Assembly (NCBI GenBank): GCA_018398585.1
Contig: JAGTTD010000001.1
Span: forward strand, 20,787,750-20,851,749
DNA length: 64,000 nucleotides
Origin: Simmondsia chinensis
Taxonomy: Eukaryota; Streptophyta; Magnoliopsida; Caryophyllales; Simmondsiaceae
Reading direction: 5' to 3'
A program made the position numbers and the translations under genes. Positions 35,101 to 45,902 of the stretch are shown in pieces. Each line of letters opens with the position of its first letter. Within the stretch, counting starts at the first letter, position 1. The notes under the pieces are model-generated. The model made no database searches. It was not told the origin of the DNA and saw only the letters and a list, made by a program, of their open reading frames with translations.

Positions 35101-35362
35101 ACTTCTACCAAAACGAGTAGAAGTCCAGTCCGAAAGATTTCTCTTTCCTCACTCTTTTACTCCTTCGGAGTTCTATAGCATTATCGAGGATTTCTTCCCT
35201 CTCATCATGGTCTCCATCATATGATATAGGAATGTCATTCTCAACTAGTATATAATCCCTCAGTCTGGGAATAGAGATAAAATGATTCTCATCAAAGATA
35301 GCATCTCTCTATTCTATTGTGGTGTTAACATTGATATAGTCATTTGATTCAATTACATAGAA

Positions 35363-35965
35363 CTAATACAGCTTACTATGAGGTGCATATCTAACAAAAA
35401 TAAAATCGATGCCTCTTTCACCTATTTTTTTCTTTTTAGTTTCACGGGCTTTAACAACTGCCCTACACCTCCAAACCTTAAGATAGGTTAAATTCAAGGC
35501 TTGTTTGTTCTTAAGTTCATAAAGGGTGATCTTACTTTTCTTGTTAGGAACATGATTCAAAATATAATAGGCTGTAAGCATGGCCTCACCCCAAATTCTA
35601 TCACTAAGTCCGGAATTAGATAACATGGCATTCACCATCTCGGTTAGAGTCCGATTTTTCCTCTTAGCCATGCCATTTTAATGTGGCATATAAGGTGTCA
35701 TGGCCTCATGTACATTACCTATGGTTTCGAAATATTTGGGATCATAATATTTCTCACCACAATCCGATCTAAGTAGTTTGAGGAAGATCTCGCAATGTAG
35801 TTTGGTTTTTGCTTTATATGGCTTAAATTTATCAAGTGATTTGTCTTTATGGTTTATTTCATACACATAACAAAATCTAGAACAATCATCCATAAAGGTT
35901 ATGAAGTATCTCTTTCCTCCTAAAGTTGAAGTACTTTTAAACTCGCACAAATCACTATGATTCAA
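35363..35965 (-). pseudogene. Copia C integrase remnant
   Basis: 35678-35965 encodes SDLCEFKSTSTLGGKRYFIT then FMDDCSRFCYVYEINHK with two Asp of the core, and LLRSDCGEKY with the second catalytic Asp. 35363-35671 continues with MAKRKNRTLTEMVNAML, where families have AERKNRT and the catalytic Glu; here the Glu of that motif reads Lys. NAMLSNSGLSDRIWGEAMLT and VWRCRAVV follow. A frame break lies between the two parts at about 35675. Confidence 0.88.
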
Positions 35966-35971
35966 GTCAAG

Positions 35972-36506
35972 TCAACTTGTCTCCCTTTGAATTGAAGGAA
36001 ATGGCAGTCTCGTTATTTTCATTAGCATACATGTTTTGAATTTATAATCAACTTTATGGATATGCGGTATCAACAATGAGTTAGCCATTTCATGCATTCT
36101 ACCAAAGTTTATATGACCTGATCTTTGGTGCCACAAAAATGAAGAGTCAAGGGTATAAACCGAACTAAAAGTTTTATTATTAACATGAAGCTTGAACATG
36201 CCCTCATACATGTATCCCTTTCTAGAAAATGCCCTCCCCCCCCCCCCCCCCCCCCCCCCAGCCCAATAGACAATAAAACTTGTTGGCCTCAAAGACCAAC
36301 TTGAGCCCGAACCTATTTAATAGGCCACTAGAAATAAGGTTCTTCTTTATATTTGGGGTGTAATACACATCGGTAAAGTTAAGAGTTTTCCTAGAAGTGA
36401 AAATTAAATCATCTTTTCCCTTACCCTTAACCGGTATGGTCGCTCCATTACCCATAAACAACATAGTTTTGTTGTCTATGGGTTCAAAGTCTTTGAAGAA
36501 CCCCAA
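35972..36506 (-). pseudogene. Copia C protease spacer and GAG-pre-integrase remnant
   Basis: 36222-36506 encodes GFFKDFEPIDNKTMLFMGNG and LNFTDVYYTPNIKKNLIS, the block between protease and GAG-pre-integrase. 35972-36292 carries LWHQRSGHINFGRMHEMANS, the GAG-pre-integrase motif. A 24-base C run separates them and shifts the frame. Upstream, WWVDSRGHETCV (36510 on) is a degenerate protease active site where DSG is followed by a changed sequence. Confidence 0.85.
36236..36259. repeat. Poly-C homopolymer run, about 24 bp
   Basis: An uninterrupted C run (G on the coding strand) inside copia C. It encodes poly-Gly in the minus frames. Its length may be affected by sequencing. Confidence 0.9.
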
Positions 36507-36509
36507 TCT

Positions 36510-37110
36510 TTACACACATGTTTCGTGGCCCCTCGAGTCAACCCACCAAGAGTCATCATCTTGGACTTGGTTGACCTCCGATATCAATGCCACGAATTTA
36601 TCATTTGAATTTTTGGTGCGATGATCTAGCCCTTTGCCTTTTTTGTTCTTCAGGCAAAAACAGTCCTTTCTCAAGTGACTAGGCTTCTGACACTCCCAAT
36701 AGACCAGCTTCAACCTCTTGTCATTAAATTTCTTTTGGTAGCGTCCGGTTCGTTTGGGTCCCTTGCTTGATTGTCCTTCTTCCATGATATTGATCTTTCT
36801 AATGCCGCTGGGGCAATCTTTGTTCTCGTCTTGTAACTTGTATCCTTCTTCAATATGTAAATGGTTAGCCAATTCTTCGATAAACATGGCCTTCTTCTTG
36901 TGTTTGAGACTTTTCTTAAAGTCTCTCCATTAAGGCGGAAGTTTGTCTATCAAAGATGATACAACAATAGTATCATCCATATTCATATTGTGTTATTTAA
37001 AATTGTTCAATATTTTCTCTATTTCATGGAATTGTTCCATTACCGGACGATTGTCAACAATTTTGTAATTATTAAATCGATTAACTAAAAATTTCTTACT
37101 TGTCGTGTCC
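36510..37110 (-). pseudogene. Copia C gag remnant
   Basis: The minus strand from about 37117 starts MAEDTTSKKFLVNRFNNYKI and continues VMEQFHEIEKILNNF, a UBN2-type copia Gag. A stop near 36932 interrupts it. 36510-36887 carries FIEELANHLHIEEGYK and the zinc knuckle WECQKPSHLRKDC (about residues 64-76); the first Cys of CX2C reads Tyr-Trp, so the knuckle is damaged. The start ATG lies next to the CACTA terminus. Confidence 0.85.
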
Positions 37111-37118
37111 TCTGCCAT

Positions 37119-37460
37119 CACTACAAGAAAAAGGCTTATTAACAATGATGATTCTTGTTGTTAAAAGCTTTATTTATCACGTTGTCCACTATTAACGACG
37201 GGAAAAACTTCCTGTTGTCCACCGTCGTAATTGCTTTCAACGTTAATAGTAATTGGGCTCAACGACGGCTAAACCTAGCCGTCGTTAAAAAGTATTTACG
37301 ATAGTATACTTTGTTCATCATTAAAAGCTAGATTAATAACGATGGCACGAGTTGTTAAAAGTAAAATATTTAATGTCAGGCAACACAGTCATTAATGACT
37401 TAGTTAATAACGACAGCAATTTCTATCATAATAAACATTTACCACCATACAAGAAGATGT
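37119..37460. repeat. CACTA subterminal repeat cluster
   Basis: Many copies of AACGACGG-like and GTCGTTAA-like words lie within 350 bp of the terminus, about 20-60 bp apart and in mixed orientation. Such clusters are the binding region for CACTA transposases. Confidence 0.75.
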
Positions 37461-38349
37461 TTTAATAACAAGAAACACTGTCGTTAAAGTTTTTCCTGCT
37501 ATTAGTAGAAAATAGTAATGTCAATCTAGATTGTCATTAAAAAAGAACAACAAGATCTGACTGTGGTTACAACATTTCCAACAAATTATCCAGAAGAAAA
37601 TTTTTTTCATTAAACATTCTTCCCTCCATCAATCACAGTTATAAAGATAAATACTATCATCATTAAAGACCATGTACAATTATTTAGTAAACTTAATACA
37701 ACAACAAATAACTCTACGTCCCAGTTGTATACAAAAATTTTGCATCATTTACAACACCTGTAAATCCATGTAATACAAATATAATTTCCAATGTAGCATG
37801 ACGAAAACTTTCGCATCGCTTAGAACAACTGCACAATCATGGAGTATAACCTATACTTGTACAAGTACCCATAATCAAAATTTGCGACACATTCGCATGT
37901 AAAAGTTAAAATATCATTGAAAATTAAATATCCAAGTACTAACTTCCACAATTTACATCTAGGAAACACTAAAACCGTGCATTGCATAATTTATATTTTA
38001 GCAACTTAGCAAAAATACAAATCCAACAATAGTTCACAAACAAAAGTTAGAACAAAAACAATAATTTGAAGTCCAAGTCTTCTAACACCTGAAAAAAATA
38101 AACACAAAGTCATGCTAGAAATTGTTTTTCATCCAAGCCCCAAGTCTTTAAGCAAAACTAATTAACTAAAATTTTGCAATTCCCACCCTCTTTTTGGATA
38201 AAATATGATCCTTTCAGATAAAACTTGATCTTTTTATGTATAGTATTTGAATGGATGCTATAACGCCCCTTTCTTCGTTATAAGTTTTCAATAGATGCTT
38301 TTCTATTACTCTATATTATTAGACATTTTCAATTTAGGTCATGTATTTT

Positions 38350-38715
38350 TATTGAATACCAGAACAATCACAACTCAAGCTCCATAGTATAGAACTCAAT
38401 TATAGAGTCATAAATAAATAATTTCAAATTTCACACAGAACTCAATCACGTAGTCCAAACTCCACACTAGTTTTAAACAACTCAATAATGTATTCTCAAT
38501 TAATACCAAAATAATAACAAACTCAAGCTTTACAATATATAACTCAATCAGAAAGACCTAAATCCACAACAATCCAAACTTAACATATAACTCAATCATA
38601 AAGTTCAACTCCACAATAATTCCAAACAATTCAAAACAATCACAGACTCAAACTTTAAAGTATAAAACTCAACCATAGAGTCATAAATCACAGCAATCTC
38701 AAACTACTCAAAATG
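38350..38715. repeat. Degenerate AACTCAATCAT-type tandem repeat
   Basis: The phrase AACTCAATCATAGAGTC with AACTCAAGCTTTA-like partners recurs about every 60-70 bp with many changes. No coding capacity. The small open frame at 38811-38999 beyond it has no recognisable domain. Confidence 0.65.
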
Positions 38716-39122
38716 CTTGAATTTGTTGCACTAAATATATATGAGCAAAAGTTTAACAAAAAAACAAAAAAGAAGAAGAAGATTACCACTAACCTAATCA
38801 TGCTTAATCAATGTCCTTGTCCATCTCAGTAGATAAGAATAGAGTACTTCACTCGTTGTTACGACCTCCATCCTCTAAGGGTTTTAGTCAAGCTGCCAAA
38901 TCAATAAAAGCCTTATTTTCCTTAAAGAGAAAGTCACATTACTTTTCATCATTAATAAAGCCAAAATATAAGAAGAAAGATCAAAATTACATACTATAAA
39001 ACAAGACACCATGGTCATACCCAAATGAAGGCAATTGAGTGCCAAAGACAACTTCTAAATACCACATGTATAGCTTCACTCTATAATAGGAACAAACAAA
39101 CCTTAGTTGTCATTCTTCATTA

Positions 39123-39556
39123 TGTTAAACCTCTAGATGACCTAGAAGATTAGCATTATGAAAGAGAGAGTATAAATGAGAAAAGAAGTGAAGGAGATGA
39201 GATAATAGAGAAAGTTAGATGAGAAAGAGAGAAATATCTCAAAGAGATAGTTTGTGTATTTGATTGAATGAATAACATTACAAAGATTAAGCTACTTATA
39301 CTTGATCTAAGTACATTGCATAGGGACTAAGCCTTAACCGACTAACTAAACCCAAGCAGCCAATATTGACCAAAGCTTGACCAATAACCGACTTAGCCAC
39401 CTAATACAACCTCTTGGCGCCAACCACTAGCTAGAAACATAACAAAACAAGGATAAAATGCAACACTTCACTAAGCTTATTACAGAATTACAAAACAATA
39501 ACAAAAACAGCAGCTTCATGACTTAATGCTCTTCGGATCAATTTTGGATCATAACA
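39123..39556 (-). repeat. G2 3' LTR
   Basis: On the plus strand it starts TGTTAAACCTCTAG and ends GATCATAACA, so in element orientation it runs TGTTATGATC to TTTAACA, like N1 and N2. TTGGCGCCAA lies at 39414-39423. The following TCCTCCCCTC (39558-39567) is the complement of the polypurine tract. Confidence 0.85.
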
Positions 39557-39599
39557 ATCCTCCCCTCTTGAAAATGTTCTTGTCCTCAAGAATGAAAGT

Positions 39600-40500
39600 A
39601 AGGAAATTGACTCTTCAAAAATTTAAGCTATTCCCAAGTTGCATCTTGTTCATCCAAGTTAGTCCATTGCACAAGAACTTCCTGAATTGATTTGTCAGCA
39701 ATTTTTACTTCACGTGAATCAAGCACAACAGCAGGTTATGGAAATAAAGCTCCATTTGAGCCAATGTCTGGAGGATGAAGTGAACTTTCATGACCCTCTT
39801 TCACCTGTTTCTTAAGGAAGGAAACATCAAAAACAAGATGATTGCAAGAGTTAGGAGGTAAATCAAGCTTGTAAGCCACTTTGCCAATCTTCTCAAGGAT
39901 CTTATAAGGCCCAAAAAACCTTGCACACAACTTCACATTCTTTCTCACAGCCACGGTCACTTGTTTATAAGGTTGCAATTTCAGATAAACCATATATCCA
40001 ACCTCAAAATGTCTGTCCACACGCTTCTTGTCAGCATATAACTTCATCCTTGCTTGGGCTTAAAGAAGATTGTATTTCAATAACTGCATTAATTGCCTCC
40101 CCTACATCACTAAATCAGTGACCTTAGGAATAGATGACACAAGTCCTTGCAGCATCATTGGTGGTGGAGGATCATAACCATATAGAGCTTTAAATGGAGC
40201 AGTCCCAATGGAAGCGCGAGCATGTGTGTTGTACCAGTGTTCTGCCAAAGATAACCACTTGCTCCACACCTTAGGATGAGTGAACACCATGCTTCTAAGG
40301 TATTGCTCAATGCACTAATTTACTCTTTCAGTTTTCCCATCAGTTTGAGGATGATAAGATGAGCTAAGAGCCAATGTTGTCCCCACAAGATTGAACAATT
40401 CTCTCCAAAAATGGCTGGTAAAGATCCAGTCTCAATCTAAAATAATAGATAGTGGACAGCCATTAAGCTTGTAAATATTATCCAAGAAAATCCTAGCCGA
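39600..40500 (-). pseudogene. G2 chromodomain and integrase C-terminal half
   Basis: The complement of 39620-39690 reads EVLVQWTNLDEQDATWE, a chromodomain core. 39736-40047 carries [20 protein letters not shown] and [18 protein letters not shown], ending [10 protein letters not shown]. 40102-40290 reads WLSLAEHWYNTHARASIGTA and ALYGYDPP. Further right, the [17 protein letters not shown] block with the catalytic Glu and a damaged second Asp block (VSDRD replaced, with an internal stop) occupy about 40310-40450. Confidence 0.85.
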
Positions 40501-40503
40501 CTT

Positions 40504-41182
40504 CTAGGCTGTTACAGGTTTGGCCAACCTAACAAAATGACTGAATTTGGTAAACCGATCAACCACAACCCAGATTACCTCTTTTCCTTCTGACTTTGGC
40601 AATCCTTCCATAAAGTCCATACTTATATTTTGCCAAGCACGCTCTGGAGTAGGTAATGGTTGAAGGAGACCTTGATACTGATGATCACCAAGCTTAGTTT
40701 GTTGGCAAACTTCACAAGCTTGCACGAATTTAGTCACTGATTTCTTCATTCCAGGCCACCTAAAATAAGCCTTAAACCTTTGATAGGTTCCTTCCACTCC
40801 ATAATGACCTCATCTTCTACCTCAAAACAGTGGAAGAGCCAATGTACAACCTGCCCTTTAACCGAATGACACCCTTCACCATAGAAACATCTGCATCTAC
40901 AATAGGCTGACTTGTTATGTTCACACTGAATGGTGTAATGCAATCCTGCGCAAAAGGATCACCTTCATAGGATTTGTACACCTCTTCAATCCAAGTGAAA
41001 AGTATCACCGATATTGCTCCACATGAACCTTGCTCACAGTCCTCTAATCTGCGTGACAGAGCATCAGCAGCAACATTTTCTTTTCCTTTCTTGTATTCAA
41101 TGACATAATCAAGGCCTAACATCTTCATCAACCCCTTCTTCTGAATCCTTGTCATAATTTTCTGTTCAAGAAGGTTCTTCAA
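40504..41182 (-). pseudogene. G2 integrase N-terminus and RNase H-integrase linker
   Basis: 40504-40797 encodes MEGTYQRFKAYFRWPGMKKS, the zinc-finger end CEVCQQTKLGD and ISMDFMEGLPKSEG with the first catalytic Asp, then VDRFTKFSHF. 40817-41182 reads LEQKIMTRIQKKGLMKMLGL, ENVAADALSRR and EEVYKSYEGDPFAQ, the RNase H end and linker. A frameshift near 40800 and a stop near 41183 separate the parts. Confidence 0.88.
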
Positions 41183-41209
41183 GCTTTGATGATCAATCTT
41201 GATCCTAAA

Positions 41210-42161
41210 TCAATGCCCATCCAAGTAATGTCTCCATCTATCCACAGCCAGCAAGATCGCTAAGTATTCTTTCTCATATGTGGATAATGCCTGATGTTTT
41301 GGATTCAAAGCCTGACTAAGGTAGGCTATTGGCCTGCCTCCTTGAGACAAAACAGCACCAATTCCATTCCCACAAGCATCTATTTCCAAAATGAACTCAG
41401 CAGGAAAATCCGGCATAGCTAAAACAGGAGCTCCACACATTGCAGTTTTCAAGGATTCAAATGCAGCTTGGGCTTTCTCTGACCACTTGAATGAGTCTTT
41501 CTTCAACAAATCAGTTAAAGGTTTGGCTATGGACCCATAACCAGCAATAAACTTCAAGTAATAACTAGTCAAGCCCAAGAAACCTCGCAATTGCTTCAAA
41601 GTCACTGACTCAGGCCACTCTTTCATTGCTTGAACCTTTGAGGGATCAGTAGAGACTCCTTCTTGAGAAATAACATGGCATAAATACTCTAATTGGGGTC
41701 TGAGCAAAAGAACATTTAGTTAATTTTACAAATAGCTTATGCTTGCGCATGATCAAGAAGACTTCCCTTAGATGCATTAAATGGTCTTTAAGTGAGGAGC
41801 TATAGATAAGAATATCATCAAAGAAAACCAATGCAAATTTCATTAAAAATTGCTTGAAGACCTTGTTCATCACTGCTTGGAATGTAGCTAGAGCATTAGT
41901 TAAGCCAAAAGGCATAACTACAAACTCTAAGTGGCCATGATGTGTCCTGAAAGCAGTCTTGTACACATCTTGCTCCAATACTATGATTTGATTATACCCT
42001 TGCCTTAGATCAAGCTTGGAAAAGGTACTAGCTCCATGTGGCTCATCCAACAGATCATCTATGACTGGAATTGGAAACTTGTCTTTCACTGTCAATGAGT
42101 TAAGCTGCCGGTAGTCCACACACATCCTAGCCGTGCCATTTTTCTTCTTAACTAGAATCAT
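41210..42161 (-). pseudogene. G2 reverse transcriptase and RNase H
   Basis: 41646-42161 carries [35 protein letters not shown] with the first catalytic Asp, and [13 protein letters not shown] with the FFDD catalytic pair, so all RT carboxylates are present. It frame-shifts near 41690. 41210-41707 continues with [40 protein letters not shown] (RNase H first Asp) and LSTYEKEYLAILLAVDRWRH. The first part of RT is interrupted by a stop and frame change near 42170-42180. Confidence 0.9.
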
Positions 42162-42764
42162 TGGTGAAGAAAATGGGCTCTACTTTGCCTCACAAGGCAT
42201 GTCTTGAGCAGCTCATCTACTCGCCTCTCAATCTCAGTCTTCTGAGCATGGGGATATTTGTAAGGCCTTAGCTTAACAGGCTCAGAATTTGGCTTAAGAG
42301 GAATAGCATGGTCCAACTGTCACTTAGGAGGTAATGTCTTTGGTTGTTCAAACAAGTCCTCAAACTCTTCAATCAAGGCCCTAACTTCAGGCTGAAGATT
42401 GTCTCCCATATCAGTAGGAGATATAACAAACAGCTGTCCTACCCACTGGTAAGCACTCTTCTTGAATCCTCCTTTGAACTTCTTGCCTCTGATTTCTTGC
42501 AACTGAGCTTGATCTGCCTTCCCTTCTAAGACAAATTTGGAGCCTTGAATCTCAAATTCCATAGTTAGATTTGCAAAATCAAACATCACAGGACTGAAGG
42601 ATCTCATCTAATCCACCCCCAAAACCATGTAACATCCACCTAAGGGAAATATTCTAAAGTCATAATCAAACTTACAGTCTTGCATAGTCCACTGAAACCC
42701 CTGGCACTTGTTCCGAGTCAAAATGGACTTCCCATCAGCAACAATCACTTCCAAGGGATGAGAT
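42162..42764 (-). pseudogene. G2 protease-RT connector remnant
   Basis: 42320-42607 reads RSFSPVMFDFANLTMEFEIQ and VRALIEEFEDLFEQPKTLPP, the segment between protease and RT fingers. Rightward, LGGCYMVLGVD with a stop precedes it, and LEVIVADG near 42740 is the last protease part before the copia LTR. Confidence 0.8.
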
Positions 42765-44803
42765 TGTTAGGAACAGTGTCCTGAAATCAAGATTTATTCT
42801 GGATATATTATTTTATTTATGAATAAAATTGAAGTTCCAGTCGTTTCCTAATTGAATTTGTGTAAAGTGAGCTTATATACTGCATCTGTTTTTCTTTTGG
42901 GAGACATCCATGAGATGGGTGTAGTCCTCAGACTACAATTTACATGTTTGTTTTAAGTGGTTTATGAGACTAAGCCACGGATAGACTTGGAACAAATGGT
43001 ATGGATTATTGTTTGAAAGATTCGTAGTCAAAGACAAGTTTGGACCACTTGTATGTTAAAACTATAACATGACACTTTAGATGACTTGTCTTGGTCATGT
43101 AGATGGAGATCCAAAAGTGTTGGGTTGGTGTGTTTAATAAGATTGACACATTGAGTTGGACCACGTGGGTTACTTATTTCTAGATTACTATCAGAGATGA
43201 GTGATTCATGTTGTACTGTATGTGCGATGACTCTAAATCCTGAGGGTATTCTGGACTTGTGCATAGAGCGTTAGTTACTTTGGTGTACTATAAATAAGGT
43301 CTAAATGAATGAGATACAGATCCCACGTACACTGGGTAATGGCGTGAAGTGTGACAAAGATCAGGTAGTCAATAGGGAATCTACAGTCTCTTATGAGATA
43401 CAGATGTCCCCATAGTTGATTCGCAAATATTTGAACAGTTCGGAAACTTTGGACAAAGTATTCCAAGTGTTTGACATTTGGAATTTATACTGTGAATATG
43501 TTCAAGTATAAATAAATTATTCAGTGAAGAGCGAATCGGTAACTAATGGAGAAGCTGTGAGAAGGATAATGGTAGTGGTTATATTTATTCTCTGTCATGG
43601 ACATCTAGTGGAGGGGTTATTGTTATTAATACAGTCTCTTAGGGAGATATCGAATAAATAATTTAAGTTTGAAGTGCAATGAGATTTATTTAGTGGAATC
43701 AAGTCTCATTAAATGGTAATTAAATTATTTCATGAGATGATTAATTTAACCCATTTGGAGATAGATTTAAATTGTCCTTAAGGTTCCTGCGCAAGCCTCT
43801 ATATTTATTGCCATTGAAAAAATATTAAAGAATTCATGAGATGAATTGTTTATCCATAAGATTGGTAAATTAATTTTGCCAAATATTATTCATGAGATGA
43901 ATAAAAGTTAAAAATTATAAAATAAAATAATTTTGAAATTTTAAATTCATAAAATGAATTTTTACATGCGGGAAACAAAGGAAAAAATAAAAAAAAAGAA
44001 CGAAAATTCGCATAGGGCTCCCGAACCGTGTGCTTCGGATATGAGGAACCAGTGTACGACACGTGTCGGGTGCTAGGACATCCCAAGGGGGCTATCTGCG
44101 TCCCCGCCCGAGGGTGAATCAGAAGCTGACATGTGGCACGCGTTATTTAAAATAAGAAGGGGCGGTTTAAACTGTTACGAAACGATGCATTTTTCCTATG
44201 TAAAGTAATAAAACGGCGCGTTTCATTTTTAACTGGGCAATCCCACATAGAATAAATTGGATTTTGTTTTGCTCTGGTATACTCTTATAAATAAAGGTAC
44301 CTATTCCAGAGGTTTGGCAATTCAATCAAAATAAATTATTTTGGGTTTCTTGAAATTGTTTCAGAGACCTAATTGGAAAGAAAAATTTCCGTTGAAATTT
44401 TTCTTTCCTAAGTTTAATATTCTTTGGAGCCCACCCTCCGGGCAGTTCGAGGTCATTGCGTAGAAGATTGCAGGGTCTCGATTTTCTTGGTATTCTTTAT
44501 TATTGTTGCAATTCTTGGTATGTTCTTCTTTCCTTCTTCTTTTAGTTTTTGCTTTTCTATTCATTTACAGTATCTGTGATTATGCCTGTTTGAGTTTAAG
44601 TATTGTTATGAATGCATTAAAGTAAAAGGCCTATAGATCTAAATTAAGAATTTAGATCTATAGATTTAAGTTATGAATTTAAATCTGTAGATTTAAAATT
44701 AAGAATTTTAAATCGACCCTAGGTTTGGAATTATGAATTCTAAACCTCTTCCGTTGCGTTAACTTTATAAAACTAGGAAAAAGTTTCGAAATTCGTCCCA
44801 ACA
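42765..44803 (+). repeat. Stand-alone 2-kb copia LTR (family of copia A)
   Basis: It starts TGTTAGGAACAGTGTCCTG and ends CGTCCCAACA, and it matches the copia A LTR throughout (for example CATCCATGAGATGGGTG at 42905 and 18590). It is uninterrupted, 2,039 bp. The left flank is G2 coding sequence without a polypurine tract, so it is not a 3' LTR in place. The right flank lacks a primer site, so a solo LTR or a truncated 5' LTR are the options. Flanking pentamers GAGAT and ACCAG differ. Confidence 0.9.
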
Positions 44804-44901
44804 ACCAGTATTATGGCAAAGGGTTTACAGAGATAAACCTATTCCGGGGAACCCTCGCACGTGTGGTGTCACGAAGCGTGACTCTCTGACCGAGGGCTTA
44901 G
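44804..44901. other. Unassigned 98-bp fragment between copia LTR and G3
   Basis: Relatively GC-rich, with CACGTGTGGTGTCACGAAGC. It matches neither the G2 nor the G3 interior. It ends in CTTAG, the pentamer next to the G3 LTR. Confidence 0.5.
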
Positions 44902-45267
44902 TGTTAAGTATCAAGATGAATCTTGATCTTAACCTAGGTGAGAGAGAGATAAGATGAGAGAAAGAAGGGAAGGAGATGAGGAAATAGAGAGAGAAAAATA
45001 TCTAAAGATATTTCAATTTGATTATTCATGAATGAAACTTACACCAACACTAGCTACTTATAGCTAATACAAGATTAAGGAACTAACAATTAATCTAGAC
45101 CACTCAACTCAATACAACCGACTTAACCAACTAAGAAAGCCACCAATATTGACCAAAGATCCACCACCATTGACTCAAACAACCGGGAAGCACAATTACA
45201 ACTCACAACAACCAAACTACCCTTCCCGCCAACACAATAAACTCAAATACATTTTCGGGACATGACA
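44902..45267 (-). repeat. G3 LTR1
   Basis: From TGTTAAGTATCAAG to GGGACATGACA on the plus strand, 366 bp. Compared with LTR2 and LTR3 it lacks a short GTTAGATGAGAGA-type segment near 44990. TTCCCGCCAA lies at 45223-45232. The next bases ATACCCTCCCCTC are the complement of the polypurine tract. Confidence 0.93.
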
Positions 45268-45900
45268 ATACCCTCCCCTCAAACTCATTCTTGTCTCAAG
45301 AGTGGAATGAAGGAAATTGGGACTTAGTGAAACACCAATTCTCCCACGAAGCTTGTTCTAGACCCAGATTGGTCCATTGGATCAAAACTTGCTTAACATC
45401 CACTCCTTGCTGCTGCGCTACTCTGCTATTCAGAATCACCTCAAGTTCCAGCAATAGTTGCCCACTGATTTCAGCTTGTAAGATAGCTGTTGCACCTTGA
45501 TCTTTACTTGCTACTCCCTTAGCTTTATCTGCTACCTGTTTCTTAAGTAAAGAAACATGGAAAACAGGATGGACCAAACAATTAGGCGGGAGCTCCAACC
45601 TGTAAGCCACCTTACCAATTCTTTCAATGATCTTGTAAGGACCATAAAATCGAGCTGACAACTTAATGCTCTGATGTACAGCCACAGAGCTTTGTCGGTA
45701 AGGCTACAATTTAAGATAAACCAAGTCTCTAACATTGAAGCATCGATCAATTCTCTTCCTATCACCATAGAATTTCATTCTGGCTTGGGCTAACTGCAAA
45801 TTGTCCCTGAGTTACCGAGCTAGCTGAGCTCTTTGATGAAGTAAGTCATTGACTCCTTACACATGAGAGATTACTCCTTGATTGAGAAAGGGAGAAGGAG
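45268..45900 (-). pseudogene. G3-I integrase C-terminus and chromodomain
   Basis: 45296-45685 encodes LSARFYGPYKIIERIGKVAY and LVHPVFHVSLLKKQ (residues about 10-50), a linker, then VLIQWTNLGLEQASWENW near residue 105-122, the chromodomain core thought to guide integration to heterochromatin. To the right, ARMKFYG and LKLYPYRQSS-like pieces carry stops (45700-45790). The region that should hold WYNT and ALYGY is missing next to 45900. Confidence 0.88.
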
Positions 45901-45902
45901 GT

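Larger units (their letters stand above)
29260..37118 (-). mobile_element. Copia C: minus-strand Ty1/copia, 5'-truncated, with nested N2
   Basis: Reading leftward from 37110: gag, zinc knuckle, GAG-pre-integrase, integrase, RT, RNase H, then the 3' region. N2 (31195-34177) is inserted between RT and RNase H. The gag N-terminus ends at a CACTA terminus at 37119, so the 5' LTR is missing or lies beyond that element. Domains are better preserved than in copia A but still carry stops and frameshifts. Confidence 0.88.
37119..39122. mobile_element. CACTA (En/Spm) transposon terminus and interior
   Basis: CACTACAAGAAAAAGG at 37119 is the classic plant CACTA terminal repeat. It is followed by subterminal repeats in both orientations (AACGACGG / CCGTCGTT, for example the palindrome around 37260-37285, and AATAACGATGG near 37337). 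No matching right terminus was found before chromovirus G2 at 39123, and no transposase is visible. The right border is therefore uncertain and the end at 39122 is nominal. It cuts copia C just before the gag start. A non-autonomous or truncated copy is most likely. Confidence 0.75.
39123..42764 (-). mobile_element. G2: chromovirus (Ty3/gypsy), 5'-truncated, minus strand
   Basis: From left: 3' LTR (39123-39556), polypurine complement, chromodomain, integrase, RNase H, RT, protease end. At 42764 it is cut by a copia LTR, and gag and 5' LTR are not found on the far side. RT precedes integrase in coding order, as in Ty3/gypsy. The chromodomain and LKLQPY module place it among Reina-like chromoviruses. 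Several frameshifts and stops make it non-functional. Confidence 0.9.

Noticed and set aside
38811..38999. 62-codon basic frame
   Set aside because: No domain, no homologous context, and it lies in degenerate AT-rich sequence.
44097..44160. GC-rich host promoter or CpG island in the copia LTR
   Set aside because: The same region is part of the 2-kb LTR and has a diverged counterpart in the copia A LTR.
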